64,000 nt of DNA from Gluconacetobacter liquefaciens (lineage in GTDB: Bacteria > Pseudomonadota > Alphaproteobacteria > Acetobacterales > Acetobacteraceae), in the NCBI RefSeq assembly GCF_003350405.1, contig NZ_QQAW01000015.1:1-64000 (forward strand), written 5' to 3'. Below are positions 19,741 through 28,866 of the stretch, piece after piece. Made by a program: the position numbers and the translations under genes. A model generated the notes under the pieces. That model did no database searches. It was not told the origin of the DNA and saw only the letters and a program-made list of their open reading frames with translations. Within the stretch, counting starts at the first letter, position 1; each line of letters begins with the position of its first letter.

Positions 19741-19937
19741 GCATTCGCACCCTATCAAAGACCGGCGGGGGCCACCTCAGCAGCCAATCCCGCTCCTATA
19801 CCTCGCCATAGGGCACAACCTTGTATTCGTGTCATACGGAGATTCGCGCTGCGGATAGGGTCCGTGCGGCACACCCTTCCAATGTCTTGCTTCCCAATTC
19901 GGTGGTAGCCCGGCGGTAGCCACAGCCAGAAACGACG

Positions 19938-19960
19938 AAAGCCGCCTTGCGGCGGCCTTC
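19938..19960 (-). terminator. Terminator hairpin downstream of tRNA-Gly
   Basis: GCCGCC at 19941-19946 pairs with GGCGGC at 19951-19956 around a TTGC loop, with extra A/T pairing at the base. On the minus strand it is followed by TTTCGTCGTTT, a T-rich tract, about 30 bp after the tRNA 3' end. Confidence 0.7.
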
Positions 19961-19989
19961 ACGTATCCGACTGATTTCTTGGAAAAATC

Positions 19990-20064
19990 TGGAGCGGGCG
20001 ATGGGATTCGAACCCACGACCCCAACCTTGGCAAGGTTGTGCTCTACCCCTGAGCTACGCCCGC
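19990..20064 (-). tRNA. tRNA-Gly (anticodon GCC)
   Basis: Full cloverleaf on the minus strand: acceptor GCGGGCG pairs with CGCCCGC, T-arm GTGGG-TTCGAAT-CCCAT, and anticodon arm CAACCTT-GCC-AAGGTTG region giving anticodon GCC. The 3' CCA is encoded (tgg at 19990-19992 on the plus strand). The gene reads towards the Wadjet operon, i.e. its 3' end, the usual integration point for mobile islands, faces that operon. Confidence 0.95.
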
Positions 20065-20256
20065 TCACCGCGTCGGTGAACGGGGGTTTAAGGGAAAGCG
20101 GATCGGCTGGCAAGAGGGGAAAATCATCTTCGGTGTTTTTTATGACAAGGGCGCATTGCCGCTTGTGAGACAGGGAGGCGATGACAATGTTAAGGTCAGC
20201 ATGAGGCCGGGCCAGCCCGGCGGTAGAGCACGATAAAACAGGCAGGATCGGTTTTC

Positions 20257-21273
20257 ATGGAGTACATCATCGGTCAGTCCCGCGCACCGCAACGGCCGGC
20301 AGGCGGTCTGGTCGACGCAGCAGGGGCCCCGGCAGTGGGAACCGCAGCCGCTGGCAATGCTGGTCACTCCGCCAATGGTGCGGGGATGATCATCGACGGC
20401 ACCCAGGACACCTTCATGCAGGACGTGCTGGAAGCCAGTCGCACCATGCCGGTGCTGGTGGATTTCTGGGCCACATGGTGCGGGCCGTGCAAGCAACTGA
20501 CACCGGTGCTGGAAAAGATCGTCCGTTCGGCGGGTGGTCGGGTCAAGCTGGTCAAGATCGATGTCGACGCCAACCGCGCGCTGGCCCAACAACTCACGCA
20601 GGTGGGGCTGCCGCTGCAGTCGATTCCGCTGGTTGCCGCCTTCTGGCAGGGACAGATCCTCGACCTGTTCCAGGGCGCGCAGCCGGAAAGCGAGATCAAG
20701 CGCTTCGTCGAGGGCCTGCTTCAGGCCGCAGGCGGGAGTGCCATGCCGGCCGCGGAGCTGATCGCCGCCGCCCGCGCCGCGCTGGATGCCGGCAGCGCCG
20801 AGGAGGCGGCGGGGCTGTATTCCCAGACTATCGAGATCGAGCCCGAGAACCCGGCCGCCTGGGGTGGCCTGGCACGCGCCCTGATCGTGATGGGCGACGA
20901 GGAAGCCGCCGAGGCCGCCCTGGCCGACGTGCCCGCCAAGATCGCCGATCATGCCGAAATTACCGGCGCCCGCGCGGCCCTGGACCTGAAGCGCGAAGGC
21001 CGCAAGGCCGCCGAGGAAGCCGAGGATCTGCGCAAGCGCCTGGCCGCCAACCCGGCCGACCATGAAGCACGCTATGAACTGGCGGCGGCGCTGAACGCGG
21101 CCGGCCTGCGGCAGGAAGCCGCTGACGAATTGCTGACCATCATGCGTCAGGATCGTGGCTGGAATGACGATGCCGCGCGGCTGCAATTAATCCGGCTGTT
21201 CGAAGCCTGGGGTCATGACGACCCGGCCACCTTGCAGGCGCGGCGCCGCATGTCCTCGCTGCTGTTCTCGTGA
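20257..21273 (+). CDS. Thioredoxin-TPR fusion, CnoX/YbbN-like co-chaperone
   Basis: A 338-residue fusion. Residues about 45-155 are a thioredoxin domain with active site W74-C75-G-P-C78; residues 170-335 are helical TPR-like repeats (AARAALDAGSAEEAAGLYSQ, AELAAALNAAGLRQEAADEL-like). This is the architecture of CnoX (YbbN), a holdase that protects clients from chlorine stress and hands them to DnaK and GroEL. Unlike E. coli CnoX, both active-site Cys are present, so it can also be an active oxidoreductase. A GCCGGGC/GCCCGGC hairpin lies in the leader at 20206-20221. It probably starts a run with the LON-domain and Trm112 genes. Confidence 0.85.
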   Translation: MEYIIGQSRAPQRPAGGLVDAAGAPAVGTAAAGNAGHSANGAGMIIDGTQDTFMQDVLEASRTMPVLVDFWATWCGPCKQLTPVLEKIVRSAGGRVKLVKIDVDANRALAQQLTQVGLPLQSIPLVAAFWQGQILDLFQGAQPESEIKRFVEGLLQAAGGSAMPAAELIAAARAALDAGSAEEAAGLYSQTIEIEPENPAAWGGLARALIVMGDEEAAEAALADVPAKIADHAEITGARAALDLKREGRKAAEEAEDLRKRLAANPADHEARYELAAALNAAGLRQEAADELLTIMRQDRGWNDDAARLQLIRLFEAWGHDDPATLQARRRMSSLLFS

Positions 21274-21343
21274 CGTGCTCCCTCAGGGCTCGCGCGCATT
21301 GATCGACGACGACGTGCCGCGTGCCGTCCCGCGCCTGCGGGAC

Positions 21344-22030
21344 ATGACACTGGCGGACATGCCGGCCGAACTGGGGTTGTTCCCGCTGCGCGAGGTGTTG
21401 CTGTTGCCTCGGGGCAAGCTGCCGCTGAATGTCTTCGAGCCGCGCTATGTCGCGCTGCTGGAGGATGCGCTGGCGGAAAACCGGCTGATCGGGATGATTC
21501 AGCCGCGTGACGATGCCATGCAGGGCGAGGACAGCGACGGGGACGGGGACGGGGACGGCGAGAACCCGTTTCCGCCGCTGTACACGATCGGTGCGGTCGG
21601 CCGCATTGCCTCGCTGACCGAACGGGCTGATGGCACCTATGCCGTGACGCTGACCGGACTGGCGCGCTTTCGGCTACTGCGGGAGACCGGCCTGCATCGC
21701 GGGTATCGGCGGGCCCGGATCGACGTGTCATCCTTCGCCTGCGACCTGACCGACGGTGCCGACCTGTTCTTCGACCGGAGCCGCATGCTGACGGCGCTGC
21801 GGCGCTATTGCAGCCTGCGGGGCTTCGGCACGCGCTGGAACGTGATCGACCAGATGGATGATGAGACGCTGCTGATCACGCTGCCGATGATCTGCCCTTT
21901 TCCGGCCGCCGAAAAGCAGGCGCTGCTTGAATCCGCCTCGCTGAACGACCGGGCGCAGACATTGCAGACGCTGCTGGAACTGGCTGGACATGAGCCCGGC
22001 GACGATGCATCTGACCCATCATCGGCGTGA
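21344..22030 (+). CDS. LON-protease N-terminal domain protein
   Basis: About 228 residues carrying only the LON substrate-binding (N-terminal) domain: [40 protein letters not shown] and [20 protein letters not shown]. No AAA+ or protease part exists, as in other stand-alone bacterial members whose function is unknown. An acidic GDGDGDGEN insert lies near residue 65. I chose the ATG at 21344 because the conserved part begins just after it; an in-frame GTG at 21275, directly after the previous stop, would add 23 residues. It is co-directional with, and likely co-transcribed with, the upstream thioredoxin gene. Confidence 0.82.
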   Translation: MTLADMPAELGLFPLREVLLLPRGKLPLNVFEPRYVALLEDALAENRLIGMIQPRDDAMQGEDSDGDGDGDGENPFPPLYTIGAVGRIASLTERADGTYAVTLTGLARFRLLRETGLHRGYRRARIDVSSFACDLTDGADLFFDRSRMLTALRRYCSLRGFGTRWNVIDQMDDETLLITLPMICPFPAAEKQALLESASLNDRAQTLQTLLELAGHEPGDDASDPSSA

Positions 22031-22097
22031 GGCGCCACCCACAACCACGCTTGATGCCCCGCCTCCGCAACCGGCCATGCGTACAGGAGACCAGCCG

Positions 22098-22289
22098 ATG
22101 ACCGAAACCGCCCAGCCCCCTCTGGACCCGCGCCTGCTGTCGATCCTGGTCTGTCCCGTGACCAAGGGGCCGCTGATCTATGACCGTGAGGCCGGGGAAC
22201 TGATCAGCCGGCAAGCCGGCCTCGCCTTCCCGATCCGCGACGGCATTCCCATCATGCTGCCTGACGAAGCCCGCTCGCTCGACGCCTGA
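22098..22289 (+). CDS. Trm112-like (UPF0434/YcaR) small protein
   Basis: A 63-residue Trm112 family protein: [38 protein letters not shown]. Bacterial members are small stand-alone zinc-ribbon-like relatives of the eukaryotic methyltransferase activator; this one keeps a single Cys in CPVTKGPL and so may not bind zinc. A good Shine-Dalgarno (AGGAG) sits 8 bases before the ATG at 22098. Gap of 67 bp after the LON-domain gene; the two are adjacent in many alphaproteobacteria. Confidence 0.85.
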   Translation: MTETAQPPLDPRLLSILVCPVTKGPLIYDREAGELISRQAGLAFPIRDGIPIMLPDEARSLDA

Positions 22290-22311
22290 TTTCCAGAACG
22301 TCCTGTTGTCG

Positions 22312-23193
22312 TTACGCGCCGGCGGCGGGAACCGGCACGTTATCAATCAGCCGGACCCCGGCCAGCCATGCGGCCGCCAGCAGCCGGGCGGGCTGGCCGT
22401 TGAAGCCTGCCATCGGTGCCAGATCGGCTTCGCGCCGTAATTCCAGATATTCGACATCGCTGAAACCGGCCGCCAGCAGATGTTCGCGCGTTGCCGCGAG
22501 GACCGGGCCGGCGGGCTGCCCCCCCGCAATGGCGCGGGCCGCCTCCGCCAAGGCCTGGGGCAAGGCGCGGGCACGATCGCGGTCACCGGGGCCGGTGAGG
22601 CGCCGGTTGCGGGACGACATCGCCAGCCCGTCGGCCTCGCGCCGGGTCGGGCAGGCTTCCACCCGAATGGGAATGTCCAGATCGGCGGCCATCCGGCGGA
22701 CGACATGCACCTGCTGGAAATCCTTCTCGCCGAAAAAGGCCGCGTCGGCCTGGCTTTGCAGGAACAGCTTGCACACCACGGTCGCCACGCCGTCGAAATG
22801 GCCGGGGCGGTGGCCGCCACACAGGCCCTCGGACACGCCGCGCACCGAGATGGTGGTGGCGAAGCCGGCGGGATACATTTCGGCCACCGTGGGGGCGTAC
22901 AGCACATGCGCACCGGCCTCCGCCAGCAGGCGCGTGTCCTCTTCCATGACGCGCGGATAGGTTTCGAGATCGGCCGGGTTATCGAACTGGGTCGGATTGA
23001 CGAAGATTGAGACGATCACGCGGTCGGTCGCACGCAAGGCGGTACGAACCAGGCTGAGATGGCCATCATGCAGTGCCCCCATTGTCGGCACCAGCCCGAC
23101 CGTCAGCCCGTTTCGCTTCCAGCCGCGCACCCTCTGCCGCAGGTCGGCAACGGCATGGAGCGTGCGCATGTCGGTGATAAGAGTGTCCAGCAT
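22312..23193 (-). CDS. panC: Pantothenate synthetase
   Basis: A 293-residue ATP-dependent ligase joining pantoate and beta-alanine, the last step of vitamin B5 synthesis. Signature motifs are all present: [20 protein letters not shown] (HxGH nucleotide site), [29 protein letters not shown] and the KMSKS-like [10 protein letters not shown] set the start at the ATG 23193 ([15 protein letters not shown]); the frame is open further upstream but that part is not conserved. It converges with the Trm112-like gene, only 22 bp apart. Confidence 0.95.
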   Translation of the reverse strand: MLDTLITDMRTLHAVADLRQRVRGWKRNGLTVGLVPTMGALHDGHLSLVRTALRATDRVIVSIFVNPTQFDNPADLETYPRVMEEDTRLLAEAGAHVLYAPTVAEMYPAGFATTISVRGVSEGLCGGHRPGHFDGVATVVCKLFLQSQADAAFFGEKDFQQVHVVRRMAADLDIPIRVEACPTRREADGLAMSSRNRRLTGPGDRDRARALPQALAEAARAIAGGQPAGPVLAATREHLLAAGFSDVEYLELRREADLAPMAGFNGQPARLLAAAWLAGVRLIDNVPVPAAGA

Positions 23194-23437
23194 GGTGCCC
23201 TGCTGCCCGTTCCGTGACGTGAAATCGTTGCGTCCGGTTATATCGGCCCGTTTCCCCGCCAAGGAAAGCCCGGCACCATCTCTTCCGCGTGAGCCGGGAT
23301 GTCTGCTATGAACGGTTTCGGTCCCGGCCATGCCGCAATGCGTGGATGCGTTGCCTGATCGGCAGACGACCGGGACATTCTTTTATCCAGTCTCCGCGCG
23401 ACGGATATCTGGCAGGAGGCCCCCTTTGTTCCAGACG

Positions 23438-23575
23438 ATGCGGTTTATTGGCCTGGCGGCCCTCGTTCTCTCGGTTGCCGCCTGCGGCGGGGGCAAGCAT
23501 CGCCCGAAAAACCAGAAGGAAGCCTGGCAGAGCATGGGCTTCGAAGCCGGCCTGAAGACGTCCGGAACCCACTGA
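23438..23575 (+). CDS. Small putative lipoprotein
   Basis: A 45-residue protein beginning MRFIGLAALVLSVAACGGGK: a lipoprotein signal peptide with lipobox VAAC, leaving a mature lipopeptide of about 30 residues rich in Lys and Gly (KHRPKNQKEAWQSMGFEAGL). A TTG at 23426 in the same frame has the better-placed Shine-Dalgarno (GGAGG, 6 bases) and may be the true start. No family recognised. Too short to assign function; the lipobox makes it a credible gene. Confidence 0.6.
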   Translation: MRFIGLAALVLSVAACGGGKHRPKNQKEAWQSMGFEAGLKTSGTH

Positions 23576-23582
23576 CCCGGCG

Positions 23583-24488
23583 TCAGGCGCGATCGGGCGG
23601 CGGGTCTTCCCACTCATCGGCCGGCACCAGGTCCACGCCGACCGTCAGGTCGTCATTGCCGCCGCCCAGGATCAGCCCGTGCACCGGGCTGATATCGGCG
23701 TAGTCGCGCCCCCAGCCCAGAACGACGTGCTCATCGCGCATCACGATGCCATTGGTGGGGTCGAGGCCGATCCAGCCATGGGCCGGGCCCAACCACGCGC
23801 CGACCCAGGCGTGGGACTGGTCGGAACCCAGGCGCCGGGCCTGCCCCGGCGGCGGGCGGGTGCGGATATAGCCGGACATGTAGCGCGCCGGGATGCCGAT
23901 CCAGCGGAGCGCGCTGATCATGAGATGCGTGAAATCCTGGCAGACGCCCTCGCGCCGGGCCAGGACCTGCTCGACCGGCGTGGAAAGGGTGGTGACGCCG
24001 GCACGAAAGCGGAAATCGGTGTAGATGCGCGTGTTCAAATCCAGCAGGGCGGCCAGGATCGACCGGCCGGGGGGGAAGGACAGGGCCGCATAGTCACCCG
24101 CCGCCGCATTGGCCGCGCACATCGGGCTGTCGAACAGGAATTCCGCCACCTGCCATGCCGATGCACCACCGGCGCGTGCGAGGGCGACCAGTTCTTCCCA
24201 CTTCAGGGTGGTTTCCTCGGGTGGCGGGGGGGCGAAGGCAACCTCGACCTCTGATTCCGCCAGCACGTCGAAGCTGCGATGCGGGGCTTCGTGATACAGC
24301 CACGCGATCAGGTTGCCGAAATAATCGGTGCCGTCGACGCGGCGCACCGGGGGCGGCGTAACGTCCAGCCGGGTCCAGTGTACGGCCTGCCCCGGCAGGT
24401 CACGCGGGGTGACATGTACGATATGGGCCGCCAGATCGACTGGGCTGCCATAGGCGTAATGGGTGAGATGACGCACGCGATAGATCAT
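23583..24488 (-). CDS. Transglutaminase-like cysteine protease family protein
   Basis: A 301-residue member of the bacterial transglutaminase-like family with an N-terminal beta domain (MIYRVRHLTHYAYGSPVDLA). The triad is visible: Cys in RREGVCQDFTHLMISAL, His in QSHAWVGAWLG and Asp in WIGLDPTNGIVM. It overlaps the start region of the upstream ATP-grasp/alpha-E gene by four bases. Such pairs are conserved in many bacteria and are thought to modify or hydrolyse peptides, but no reaction has been firmly shown. Confidence 0.88.
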   Translation of the reverse strand: MIYRVRHLTHYAYGSPVDLAAHIVHVTPRDLPGQAVHWTRLDVTPPPVRRVDGTDYFGNLIAWLYHEAPHRSFDVLAESEVEVAFAPPPPEETTLKWEELVALARAGGASAWQVAEFLFDSPMCAANAAAGDYAALSFPPGRSILAALLDLNTRIYTDFRFRAGVTTLSTPVEQVLARREGVCQDFTHLMISALRWIGIPARYMSGYIRTRPPPGQARRLGSDQSHAWVGAWLGPAHGWIGLDPTNGIVMRDEHVVLGWGRDYADISPVHGLILGGGNDDLTVGVDLVPADEWEDPPPDRA

Positions 24489-26983
24489 GATTCGTCCGTT
24501 GCCTCGCCCCGATCGACGGCACGCAGGCCGCCGACCGCGCGCGGCGAAGTCAGCACCACGAAATAACGCCGCGCGATCTGCTGCCCGACATCGCGCAGCG
24601 CGGCATGGATGTCGCGCAGCCGATCGGGCAGCGCCGCCGCCGCGACATCCTGCTGCGGGGCCGACAGAACGTCGGCCACCACCCCGCGCAGGCGCTCCAT
24701 GATCAGGCCGGCAGCCCCGGCCAGGCCGGTTCCGTCGCTGGGGTCCAGATCGGCCAGGGCCTCGGCCACCACCGCCATCTGGCTGGCTACGCCGCGGGGA
24801 TTACCGCCATCCAGCAGCAGCAGGTCCAGCACCGGAGCGGGCTGGAACACGGCGAAATAACGCGACCGGTAGGTGATGGCGCAATCGCTGAGTTCCAGCA
24901 TCAGCCGGAGCGCGCCCTCCATCCGGCCACGCTGGGAGACGTCCTTCTGGCGCAGGATCAACGCCATCGACACCAGGATCGCGCCGGCCCGTTCGATCCG
25001 GCGGCCGAGTTCGAGAAACTGCCGGCCGCCACTGCGCACCATGTTCTCCGCCGTGAGGCCGGAAATGGTCGCGCCGTAGCGCAGCAGGCTGTCGGTGACG
25101 CGGCCGATCCGCTCCAGCGTGCGACCGGCATCGCCTGTGACCCGCGCCTCGCGCAACTGGGTGCGCAGCGTGTCGGTGCCGTGGACGATGGTCTCGAAGG
25201 TTTCGACCGTCATCCGGTCGCGCAATCCTGCCGATACCCTCGCGATTTCGGACAGCAGGCGCTGGGGCATGCCGGAATCGAGCGTGACGGCGGCCAGCGC
25301 CCGCACCTGCGTCGCGAAGCCCGATCCGGCCATACTTTCGTCCTGGAGCAGGCCGATCTGGACCGCGAGACGCAGCACGGTTTCCAGTTCCGCCCGCTCG
25401 CGGGGGGAGCCGTCGATCCGGCCGAGCCGGCGGGTCAGCACCCGCAGGACGCGCCCGGCTTCCTCCAACTGTTCCAGGTAGCGGCCCAGCCAGAAGAAAT
25501 CGTCCGCCGCGCGGCTGGGCAGATCCCCCTGCCCGCGACGGATGGCCAGCACCGGCATGGGCGGGGCGGCGATACCGACCAGATTGCGGCTGTCCTCGAC
25601 CGTGACCCAGACATCCTTCGTGATGCTGTGGCCACCGCGCGCACGATCCATCGGGCCGCCGGGCGGCAGGTCGGAATCCGGCAGCAGGCGCGCCATGCCG
25701 CCGGGCATGACCTGCCAGCCGCTGCCGTCGAACAGGGCGAACAGGCGCAGGACGACCGCGCCGGGCTCGATCCCGCCGGGCAGGATTGCCGGCATGACCG
25801 AAGGGGCCAATGCCTCGACCGCCACGAAGCGGTCCGGGGTGCGGCGAAGGGCGGCCAGCACGCTGTCCTTCGCCCGGTCCAGCCGGCAGGACGGGCCACG
25901 GGCGCTCGCGCTGTCAAGCAGCCACCAGTTTCTGCGGTCATCGGCCAGCAGGGCTTCGACCCCATATGCCGCAGGCCAGCGCACCGGGACGTCGGGCAAC
26001 CGCAGGGCTTCGCCGATCAGGCGGCGGGCCAGGGCGGGCATGAAGGCGGCCAAACCCGGCGCTTCGACCAGGCCCGATGCCGGGTGGTTGACCAGATGGA
26101 CCGCGCCACCCCGCGCCGCGTCCAGCAGGCCGGCGATGCCGGGGGGGCTGCCGCCCTCCAATTCCAGGGGATCGACGGTCCATCCGTCCTGACGCAGCAG
26201 CAGCACGTCCACCCGGCGCAGGCCGCGCACGGTCTTGAGCCACAGCGCGCCGTCGCGCACCGCCAGATCCCCGGCTTCGGCCAGGACGCAGCCCAGTTCC
26301 CGCGCCAGGATGACATGCTCGGCCCACAGCGTGCCACGTGGTCCCGGCGTGAGCAGCGCCAGCCCGGGATTGCGGTCCGGCAGGTTGGGCAGGCGGTGCA
26401 GGCTGTCCTGCCAGGCATCGAAGAAGGGCGAGAGGGGCTGGACCTCGCGGCCGGCAAACAGTTCCGGCAGGGTCCGGGTCATCTGGCGCCGGTTTTCCAG
26501 CGCCTGGCCGATGCCGTTGGCGCGCGCCACCCGGTCGGCCGCGACATGCCAGGCGCCATCCGGCCCGCGAATCAGGTCCATGGCGTAGAAATCGAGGAAC
26601 GCGCCCGACACCGGGCCGCCCATGCGCAGGAAACCCGGCGCGGGATAGACCAGAGAGGGCGGCAATACGCCGTCCGCCAGCAGGGTGCGCGGGCCGTACA
26701 GGTCGCGCAGCGTCGCCTCCAGCACGCGGGCACGCTGCACCATTCCTTCGGACAGGCGGGCGAATTCCTGCGCCGTCAGCAGCAGTGGAACCGGATCGCA
26801 ACCCGCGGCGGCACCCTCGGCGGGGCCGGTCTGGTCGTGCAGGGCACGCGCCATCTGCCTGCCGCGTTCGAGCAGTTCACGATGGCCGAGATCGCTGATC
26901 GCGCCAAGGAGACGGCGCCAGTGAGGCCGGACGCCACCGTGACCGTCAACCATCTCGTCAACAGGGATGGGCGCCATGTCCAT
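24485..26983 (-). CDS. Circularly permuted ATP-grasp / alpha-E domain fusion
   Basis: About 832 residues. The N-terminal ~470 are a circularly permuted ATP-grasp enzyme (DLYGPRTLLADGVLPPSLVY, FYAMDLIRGPDGAWHVAADR, GILDAARG-like and LVEAPGLAAFMPALARRLIG blocks). The C-terminal ~320 are an alpha-E domain starting LPSRAADDFFWLGRYLEQLE. In many genomes the two are separate neighbouring genes; here they are fused. The family is predicted to ligate amino acids or peptides and always travels with a transglutaminase-like protein, as here. I chose the ATG at 26983 (MDMAPIPVDEM); the open frame extends to 27106 but is not conserved. Confidence 0.85.
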   Translation of the reverse strand: MDMAPIPVDEMVDGHGGVRPHWRRLLGAISDLGHRELLERGRQMARALHDQTGPAEGAAAGCDPVPLLLTAQEFARLSEGMVQRARVLEATLRDLYGPRTLLADGVLPPSLVYPAPGFLRMGGPVSGAFLDFYAMDLIRGPDGAWHVAADRVARANGIGQALENRRQMTRTLPELFAGREVQPLSPFFDAWQDSLHRLPNLPDRNPGLALLTPGPRGTLWAEHVILARELGCVLAEAGDLAVRDGALWLKTVRGLRRVDVLLLRQDGWTVDPLELEGGSPPGIAGLLDAARGGAVHLVNHPASGLVEAPGLAAFMPALARRLIGEALRLPDVPVRWPAAYGVEALLADDRRNWWLLDSASARGPSCRLDRAKDSVLAALRRTPDRFVAVEALAPSVMPAILPGGIEPGAVVLRLFALFDGSGWQVMPGGMARLLPDSDLPPGGPMDRARGGHSITKDVWVTVEDSRNLVGIAAPPMPVLAIRRGQGDLPSRAADDFFWLGRYLEQLEEAGRVLRVLTRRLGRIDGSPRERAELETVLRLAVQIGLLQDESMAGSGFATQVRALAAVTLDSGMPQRLLSEIARVSAGLRDRMTVETFETIVHGTDTLRTQLREARVTGDAGRTLERIGRVTDSLLRYGATISGLTAENMVRSGGRQFLELGRRIERAGAILVSMALILRQKDVSQRGRMEGALRLMLELSDCAITYRSRYFAVFQPAPVLDLLLLDGGNPRGVASQMAVVAEALADLDPSDGTGLAGAAGLIMERLRGVVADVLSAPQQDVAAAALPDRLRDIHAALRDVGQQIARRYFVVLTSPRAVGGLRAVDRGEATDES

Positions 26984-27147
26984 AATGCATGGTTGTATGG
27001 GCGAAGCCGCGCCAACAGTAAACGGTCTTGCACGGGGGATGGCGGCGGCACGGTCGGCGCGCCTGCGCGAACACCGGAACGGAGCGGGCTTGATGCCCGC
27101 AAGCACCGAAGCGCGTAAAAGACCCGTCGGATCGCCCTGTCAGGCTC

Positions 27148-28218
27148 TCAGGCCGGCAGGGTGCCGTGAATCAGATTATGGACATAGGCCAGCTTTTCCA
27201 GCGCCGGGGGGGCGAGGACGAACGGGTAGAAATCGATCTGGCCCATCGAACGGTTCAGGCTGTTGATCGCATAGGTCAGCGGGAGCCACGCCTGGGCGAT
27301 CCGCTCGAACCTGCCGGGGGCGTATGGGTTGAACGCGACCTCGGTCTGCATGGCCGGGTCGTCGGACACATGGATATCGACCGACAGGCCATAGGCCCGC
27401 GCGGTTTCCAGCGTGGAGACGATGTGCAGGTAATGCGCCCAGGTCTCGGCGAAATCTTCCCACGGGTGCATGGTCGCGTAGTCGCTGACGAAATTGTCCT
27501 GCCAGTTCGGGGGCGCGCCGACCTGATAGTGATGCTGCAACGCCGCCTGATAGTCGGCGCGCTCGTCCCCGAACATGGCGCGGAAATCGTCCAGGTGGCC
27601 ACCGTCGCGCACCAGCACGTTCCAGTAATAATGGCCGACCTCGTGCCGGAAATGACCCAGCAGGGTGCGATATTGCTCGCCCATTTCCACCCGCATGGCC
27701 TCGCGCTGGGCGTCGTCGGCCTCGCGCAGTGCGATGGTGATCAGGCCATCCTGATGGCCGGTCAGCACCTTGCCGCCATCGGGCGGATCGCCCAGGAAAT
27801 CGAAGGCCAGCCCGCCTTCCGGGTCTTCCTGGCGGGTCACGATCGGCAGGTTCAGGCGCATCAGCGTATAGACCAGCCGGTGCTTCGCCGTTTCCAGCTT
27901 CCGCCATTGGTCCAGATGCCGGTCCTCCGAGAGGTCCGGGATCGTGCGGTTCAGTTGGCAGGCCAGGCAGTAGGCATCGCCGCCGGCGGGGACCAGCCAG
28001 TTGCAGGCGTTCTGGGCGGCATTGGCGCAGAACCGGTAGGACGGTGCCGTTGCCGCCTTCGAGAGCGGCCGCCATGTGCCGTCCTCGCCTGCTATCTGCT
28101 CCAGCGCGCTGAGATCATTCTCCTCGGGCAGGTAGCCCAGGGTGTGACCGCATCGCTCACATGCCGTGTTCTCGAAGAACAGGACCTGATTGCAGGCCTG
28201 GCAGGCAAACAGCTTCAT
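27148..28218 (-). CDS. Putative zinc-binding metallopeptidase (zinc-ribbon N-terminus)
   Basis: A 356-residue protein. The N-terminus has a zinc ribbon (CQACNQVLFFENTACERCGH) and a second Cys set (FCANAAQNACNW, YCLACQ). The metallopeptidase motif HEVGHYYW lies near residue 213, followed by LRDGGHLDDFRAMFGDERAD-like sequence. It matches the family of bacterial DUF-type putative zinc metallopeptidases with an N-terminal ribbon; substrates are unknown. It lies downstream of the mau-type cluster on the same strand with an 81 bp gap, but no functional link is evident. Confidence 0.85.
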   Translation of the reverse strand: MKLFACQACNQVLFFENTACERCGHTLGYLPEENDLSALEQIAGEDGTWRPLSKAATAPSYRFCANAAQNACNWLVPAGGDAYCLACQLNRTIPDLSEDRHLDQWRKLETAKHRLVYTLMRLNLPIVTRQEDPEGGLAFDFLGDPPDGGKVLTGHQDGLITIALREADDAQREAMRVEMGEQYRTLLGHFRHEVGHYYWNVLVRDGGHLDDFRAMFGDERADYQAALQHHYQVGAPPNWQDNFVSDYATMHPWEDFAETWAHYLHIVSTLETARAYGLSVDIHVSDDPAMQTEVAFNPYAPGRFERIAQAWLPLTYAINSLNRSMGQIDFYPFVLAPPALEKLAYVHNLIHGTLPA

Positions 28219-28299
28219 GAGAGCGGCTCCGGCAACATTTCATGTGCTTGCACAACGCTGTAACCGGTCGATTGTTCCACTTCGGCAGAACAGGGCCTT

Positions 28300-28866
28300 T
28301 CATGCGGCGGCGGAATGCCCGGTGACGGTGGGCAGCAGGGCCTCGACCTGGCGGCGTGTGTTCACCACGTCGCGGGCCAGAATGGTGCCGTTATCATCCA
28401 GTAGCACCAGGGTCGGCAGGCGACTGACCTGCAGGACCAGCCCGAGTTCGACACCCGTGACGAAGGGGACCTCGCCCAGCGCCAGACGGGCGCGCAGGGC
28501 CTCCAGTTCGGGCACCGCGCCATCGCCGACCAGAACGGGTTCCAGGCCGCGTTCGTGCGCCACGTCCAGCGCGATCGGCAGCACGCGCTTGCAGACAGGG
28601 CAGTCGGCGCCGACGAACGGCAGCATACGGATAGTGCCGGCCGCCAGACGCTCGCCCACCGGGAAGGGCGCGCCTTCGAGCGTGCGCATGGTAATGCGCG
28701 GAAGCGCCTGGCCGACTTCGAGCCCGCGCTGGGGCTGCTGCTGGCCGATCGGGGCGATGCGTTCGTGCAGGATGCCGATCTGGCGCGCCAGGGCGAGCAC
28801 CACCAGCACCAGGGCGACGATGGCGGCGAACAGCAGCACCTGCGACACGATCAGGAGCGTCATCAT
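28300..28866 (-). CDS. mauD: MauD: thioredoxin-like maturation factor for amine dehydrogenase
   Basis: A 188-residue MauD homologue: one N-terminal membrane helix (about residues 3-27), the family block ARQIGILHERIAPIG, and a periplasmic thioredoxin-like domain with an intact C89-P-V-C92 redox motif (GADCPVCKRVLP). MauD and MauE are needed to stabilise the disulfide-rich small subunit MauA in the periplasm. The ATG overlaps the mauE stop (ATGA). It is the last gene of the cluster; a second MauD-like protein without the second Cys is encoded at 30640-31254. Confidence 0.9.
   Translation of the reverse strand: MMTLLIVSQVLLFAAIVALVLVVLALARQIGILHERIAPIGQQQPQRGLEVGQALPRITMRTLEGAPFPVGERLAAGTIRMLPFVGADCPVCKRVLPIALDVAHERGLEPVLVGDGAVPELEALRARLALGEVPFVTGVELGLVLQVSRLPTLVLLDDNGTILARDVVNTRRQVEALLPTVTGHSAAA

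Larger units (their letters stand above)
19341..19989. other. Gene-free segment between jetD and tRNA-Gly
   Basis: Contains the IS256 remnant (about 19430-19740) and the tRNA terminator (19938-19960). The rest shows no intact gene. I found no integrase and no duplicated tRNA 3' end here or before jetA that would define island attachment sites. Confidence 0.6.

Noticed and set aside
19990-20113. Short protein overlapping tRNA-Gly (RSSGVEHNLAKVGVVGSNPI)
   Set aside because: This is the well-known false translation of a tRNA gene; the cloverleaf explains it.
24605-27118. 837-codon plus-strand open frame
   Set aside because: It is antisense to the ATP-grasp/alpha-E gene and has Arg/Gln/His-rich composition typical of a high-GC shadow frame; the minus-strand product has clear domain motifs.
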